This document shows positions 60,867 to 64,000 of a stretch of DNA of 64,000 nt, piece after piece. Position 1 is the first letter of the stretch. Each line of letters opens with the position of its first letter. Source of the stretch: Cyanophora paradoxa (Eukaryota; Glaucocystophyceae; Cyanophorales; Cyanophoraceae); contig QPMI01000408.1 of the NCBI GenBank assembly GCA_004431415.1, forward strand, positions 186,001-250,000, in the 5' to 3' direction. The position numbers and the translations under genes are program-made. The notes under the pieces are model-generated. The model was not told where the DNA came from. It searched no databases and saw only the letters and a program-made list of their open reading frames with translations.

Positions 60867-63803
60867 ATGGCCGCGTTCACGACCCCGCTCGTTCTCGCCA
60901 AGGCTGGCGCCGCCGTAGGCATCGCGGGCTCGCCCGTGTGCTCGCACGAGAAGCCCGCCAGGTGAGCGAGGGTCGTTTCGGCCGTGACGCGCGCCTGTCC
61001 CCCATCCAGCGCGCTGCCGCCGCTGGGGCTTGCCAGCGGACTTAGCGTCGCTCCTTTGACGGCCCGAATGACGCCTCCCGGGCGCTCCGCTTCGCACCCC
61101 TTCGTACGCGATGCGACTAACTTGCCGCAGACGCATCGCGCAGGCGAAGCGCGACTTCGTCGCCGGTGACGCGAAGGTCCAGCATTCGTTCTCCGCGTCC
61201 AAGTTCGCCGGCCGCGTCGTGGCGAAGGGCCAGCGGGCCGGTTCGCGTTACTTTGCCCAGCGGCCCGGGCCGCCCCCGTACGTCACCCCGACCGTTTTCG
61301 CAGATAAGGCGGCGACCCGGCGCGCCTTCATCGTCGAGGGTGCGCACGAGCCACGTGCGCGGGATCAAATTCGCCGCCAGATCTCACGGGCGGCGGGCGG
61401 GGAACGCAGCGGCTGGCAAGCAGATCACTGTCGGCGTCATCGGCGCGGGCCGCATCGGCCGCGTGCACGCGGAGACCATCTCGTACCGCGTCCCCGACGC
61501 CAAGATCGGCCTCATCGCCGACCCCTACCCCGAGGTGCGCCCGCGCCGCCCGCGCCGCTCGCCGGGCCGCGCGAGCAAGGGACCGCGCGCAGGGCCTGAA
61601 GAAGCTGGGCGAAGACCTCGGCGTGGCGACGACCGCTGACTACAAGGACATCATCAACAACAAGGACATCGACGTGCGCGCGCCGCCACCGCCGCTCCCG
61701 TTTCCGAAACGCGAGCGCACGCCGCCGCAGGCCGTCCTCATCTGCTCGCCCTCGGACCAGCACGCGACGCAGATCAAGGAGGTCGGCCCAGCCGCCCGCG
61801 CGCGCCCTCGAGCCCCTCTCTTTCTCTCCCTACTGACGCTGCGCGCCGGGCAGGCGGCGGCGGCGGGGAAGCACGTCTTCTGCGAGAAGCCGATCTCTCT
61901 GGACCTGCGCGTGATCGACGAGTGCCTGGCGGCCGTCGACAAGGCCGGCGTCAAGTTCTTCACCGCGTGCGCCCCGCCATCCCTCCCCCGCCCCGCCCAC
62001 TCTGCGGCCCGGGCCGGGCCGGGCCGACCCTCGCGGCAGGTTCCAGCGGCGGTACGACCCGAATTTCAAGGCCCTCCACGACGCCGTCAAGGACGGCTCC
62101 GTCGGCGAGGTCCGCCCGCTCCGCTCCGGCCTGCAGCGCGCGGCAGCCGAGGCGGCCCCGGGGGGCCTTGTGCGCAGGTCTTCCACGTGCACTGCACCTC
62201 GCGGGACCCGGGCCCCCCGCCCATCGCCTACGTCAAGCAGTCCGGCGGCATCTTCCTCGACATGGCCATCCACGTGCGCCCGCCCGCGCCGCGCCGGGAG
62301 GGACGGGCGGACGGACGGACGGGGCCAGAGATCTAGAGGCCTCTGACGAACGCGCGCGCCGGCGCCAGCGCCGGCGGCGGCGATACGATAACTTTGATAC
62401 CTTTTGATACCTTCAATGCTAACTAACTGCGCGGCTCCGTCTCCGCGGCCGCCCTCGCCCGCGCAGGACTTCGACATGCTGCGGTACCTGACGCTGAGCG
62501 ACCCCGTCGAGGTCTACACCCGCCCCGCCGTCCGCGTCGACCCCGAGGTGCCCCGGGCCCCCGCCCCCGCCTTCTCTTTCGGTCGGGGGGCGGGCGGGTG
62601 GCTTTCGGCGGGCATCTAGATAGATACCTAGACCGGGTGGCGGGTGGCTTTCGCTTTCGGTCGAGGCATCCTAGACCTAGATACCTAGACTTAGGTGCGC
62701 CGGGCGCCCCGCCCCCGCTGCCGCCGCCCTCTCTTTCGATCGAGGGGCGGGTGGCTTTCGGCGGGCATCTAGATACTTAGAACGGGCTCGGCAGCCTAGC
62801 CCGTTCACCGCCCGCCTACGAGCGGCTCGGCGGCCTGTGCGTGACGCGGGGCGGGGGCGGGGGGTACGCAGATCGGGGCGGCGGGCGACTACGACTCGGC
62901 GATCACCGTCGTGACCTTCAAGAGCGGCGCCGTCGGCGTCATCGACAACTGCCGCAAAGCCAGTGCGCCCCCCCAAACCGAGTCGCCCTCCCCGCAGGCC
63001 CCTCACACGGGCGGCAGCGTACGGGTACGACCAGCGTGCGGAGGTGTTCGGGTCGAAGACGCGGGTGACGATCTCGAACGAGACGGCGTCGCGGCTGGAG
63101 ACGTGGGGCCCGGACGGCATCGTCGGGCAGAAGCCCCTGGACTTCTTCATGACCCGCTACACCAAGGTCCGTACAGGAGAGGGCCTTCGTAGGCGGCGGC
63201 ATAGACACGTAGGGCCCGAGCCTAGCGAGCCTTTGGGGCGAGCCAGCCAGCCTTCCGAAATAGCCAGCCTTCCGAAAGAGAGAGCGGGGGTGGATGGGGA
63301 GGGGCCGCCCCCTCCCCACTTTCTCCTAGCCCTTGGGGCCTAGCCCGAGCCTAGCCAGCCCTCGGAGCGAGCGGCATAGACAGAAAGACCGCTGCCTCCC
63401 CCCATCTCCCTTCTCCCGTCCTCCATTCCTGAGCGCTGGCGGGCGCCTTTGGAGAGAGCGGATAACACTGGGGGCGCACCCTCCCCCCCTTCTTTCTCCC
63501 TTCGCCCCTTCCCATTTCTGAGTGCGCGTACCCCCGCAGGCCTACGAGAACGAGATCCTTGCCTTCATCGACTGCGTCGTCAACGGTGCGCCCCGGCGCG
63601 ATCAGATCTTATCTGATCTGATCTGATCTGATCTGATCTGATCTGATTCTATCCCCCCTACTCCTCCCCCCCTGATTTGATCCGCAGACAAGCCCTCGCC
63701 GACGCCGGGGACGGAGGGCCGCTGGGCGACCCTCTCGGCCCTCGCCGCCCTCAAGTCGGCCAAGGAGGGCCGCCCCGTCAAGCTCTCCGAGGTCGACATC
63801 TAA
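60867..63803 (+). CDS. Myo-inositol 2-dehydrogenase-like Gfo/Idh/MocA oxidoreductase
   Basis: Exons spread over 2.9 kb. An N-terminal extension starts MAAFTTPLVLAKAGAAVGIA (60867) with SASKFAGRVVAKGQRAGSRY; the Rossmann fold opens ITVGVIGAGRIGRVHAETIS (about 61426). Then AVLICSPSDQHATQIKE (61732), AAAAGKHVFCEKPISLDLRV (61858) with the family E-K-P motif, RRYDPNFKALHDAVKDGSVG (about 62050), PGPPPIAYVKQSGGIFLDMA (about 62213) joined to DFDMLRYL with the catalytic-type D-M-x-x-H/D region, AITVVTFKSGAVGVIDNCRK, AYGYDQRAEVFGSKTRVTIS (about 63020), AYENEILAFIDCVVN (63541) and a last exon ending VKLSEVDI at 63803. The I-D-N-C-R, Y-G-Y-D-Q-R and P-P-P sequences are those of bacterial IolG, which oxidises myo-inositol to scyllo-inosose with NAD+. 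The N-terminal extension could be an organelle targeting sequence. Confidence 0.85.
62600..62790. repeat. Minisatellite in an intron of the inositol dehydrogenase gene
   Basis: GGGTGGCTTTCGGCGGGCATCTAGATA and CCTAGATACCTAGAC segments recur imperfectly three to four times within one intron. A related CCTAGC/CCTTCCGAAA duplication lies in the intron at 63200-63400. Confidence 0.7.
63602..63650. repeat. ATCTG pentanucleotide microsatellite in an intron
   Basis: About eight near-perfect units of GATCT/ATCTG between 63600 and 63650, inside the last intron of the inositol dehydrogenase gene. Confidence 0.92.
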
Positions 63804-64000
63804 ATTTAGATCGGATCTAGACGTTCCCTCGAGTAGTTGCTCCCCTTGCACGTTTGAAATTTCCCTTTCGGACCGCACGAGACGAGTGTAGTAGAGTCCA
63901 CAGTAGATCGTCGGATCCCTGTGCTGGTGCGAGTTTGCAGTGCAAAACAGACACTCGTGTGTCACTGGAACTTCGGAACTCATGCACATGATCGCGCCGC
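63804..64000. other. 3' flank of the last gene
   Basis: No further gene start is visible before the window ends. Confidence 0.4.

Noticed and set aside
1-64000. CRISPR array
   Set aside because: None of the repeats has short, evenly spaced units with unique spacers, and the genome is eukaryotic.

Overview
The window looks like a GC-rich, intron-dense nuclear chromosome of a unicellular eukaryote. A marine microalga is likely, but the genus cannot be read from the sequence. It joins two different worlds. From base 1 to about 22.4 kb lies a compact, mostly intron-poor block of large-DNA-virus-type genes separated by tandem repeats. From about 23 kb to the end lie ordinary host genes, each split by many short introns (about 50-90 bases) that usually begin GTGCG, carry a CTGAC/CTAAC-like branch site and end CAG.

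Virus-like block. A tandem array of about 388-bp units (1-1470), each holding two hairpins, precedes a MORC-like GHKL ATPase (1679-3727), a family B DNA polymerase broken by one frame change (4100-7610), a RING-finger protein (minus, 7751-8443), a very large SF2 helicase of the herpesvirus UL9/origin-binding type (8653-14119), an F-box-like/beta-propeller protein (15487-17292), a SKP1/BTB-like protein (minus, 18232-18828), a TFIIB-like factor (minus, 19128-19886) and a Cys-rich acidic protein (20242-22445). Together these cover replication (polymerase, helicase, possible origin repeats), virus-specific transcription (TFIIB, conserved TATA-type promoters) and ubiquitin hijacking (RING, F-box-like, SKP1/BTB-like). 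No capsid, packaging ATPase or RNA polymerase gene is in the window, so the element may continue to the left. Three host-style spliceosomal introns sit inside two of these genes; removing them restores exact reading frames.

Host block. In order: a divergent histone H3 variant (minus, 23471-24305); a tRNA-like fragment; a 5'-truncated inverted copy of an LRR gene (25828-27615) facing its full parent, a multipass membrane LRR protein (minus, 27760-31200); a secreted CHRD-domain, probably GPI-anchored protein (31425-34275) with a tandem copy of its 3' end; SmG (35614-35966); two uncharacterised genes; a TPR protein; LSm8 (42802-43207); a selenoprotein M whose in-frame UGA and candidate SECIS can both be seen (minus, 43991-44673); a large uncharacterised helical gene; U1 snRNP protein C (minus, to 50840); a guanylate-binding-protein-like large GTPase (51017-54278); a WDR48/UAF1 homologue (54830-58582); an uncharacterised gene; and a myo-inositol-2-dehydrogenase-like oxidoreductase (60867-63803).

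All assignments come from reading motifs and exon joins by eye. No database search was run. Exon boundaries are given exactly only where both splice sites and the frame agreed.
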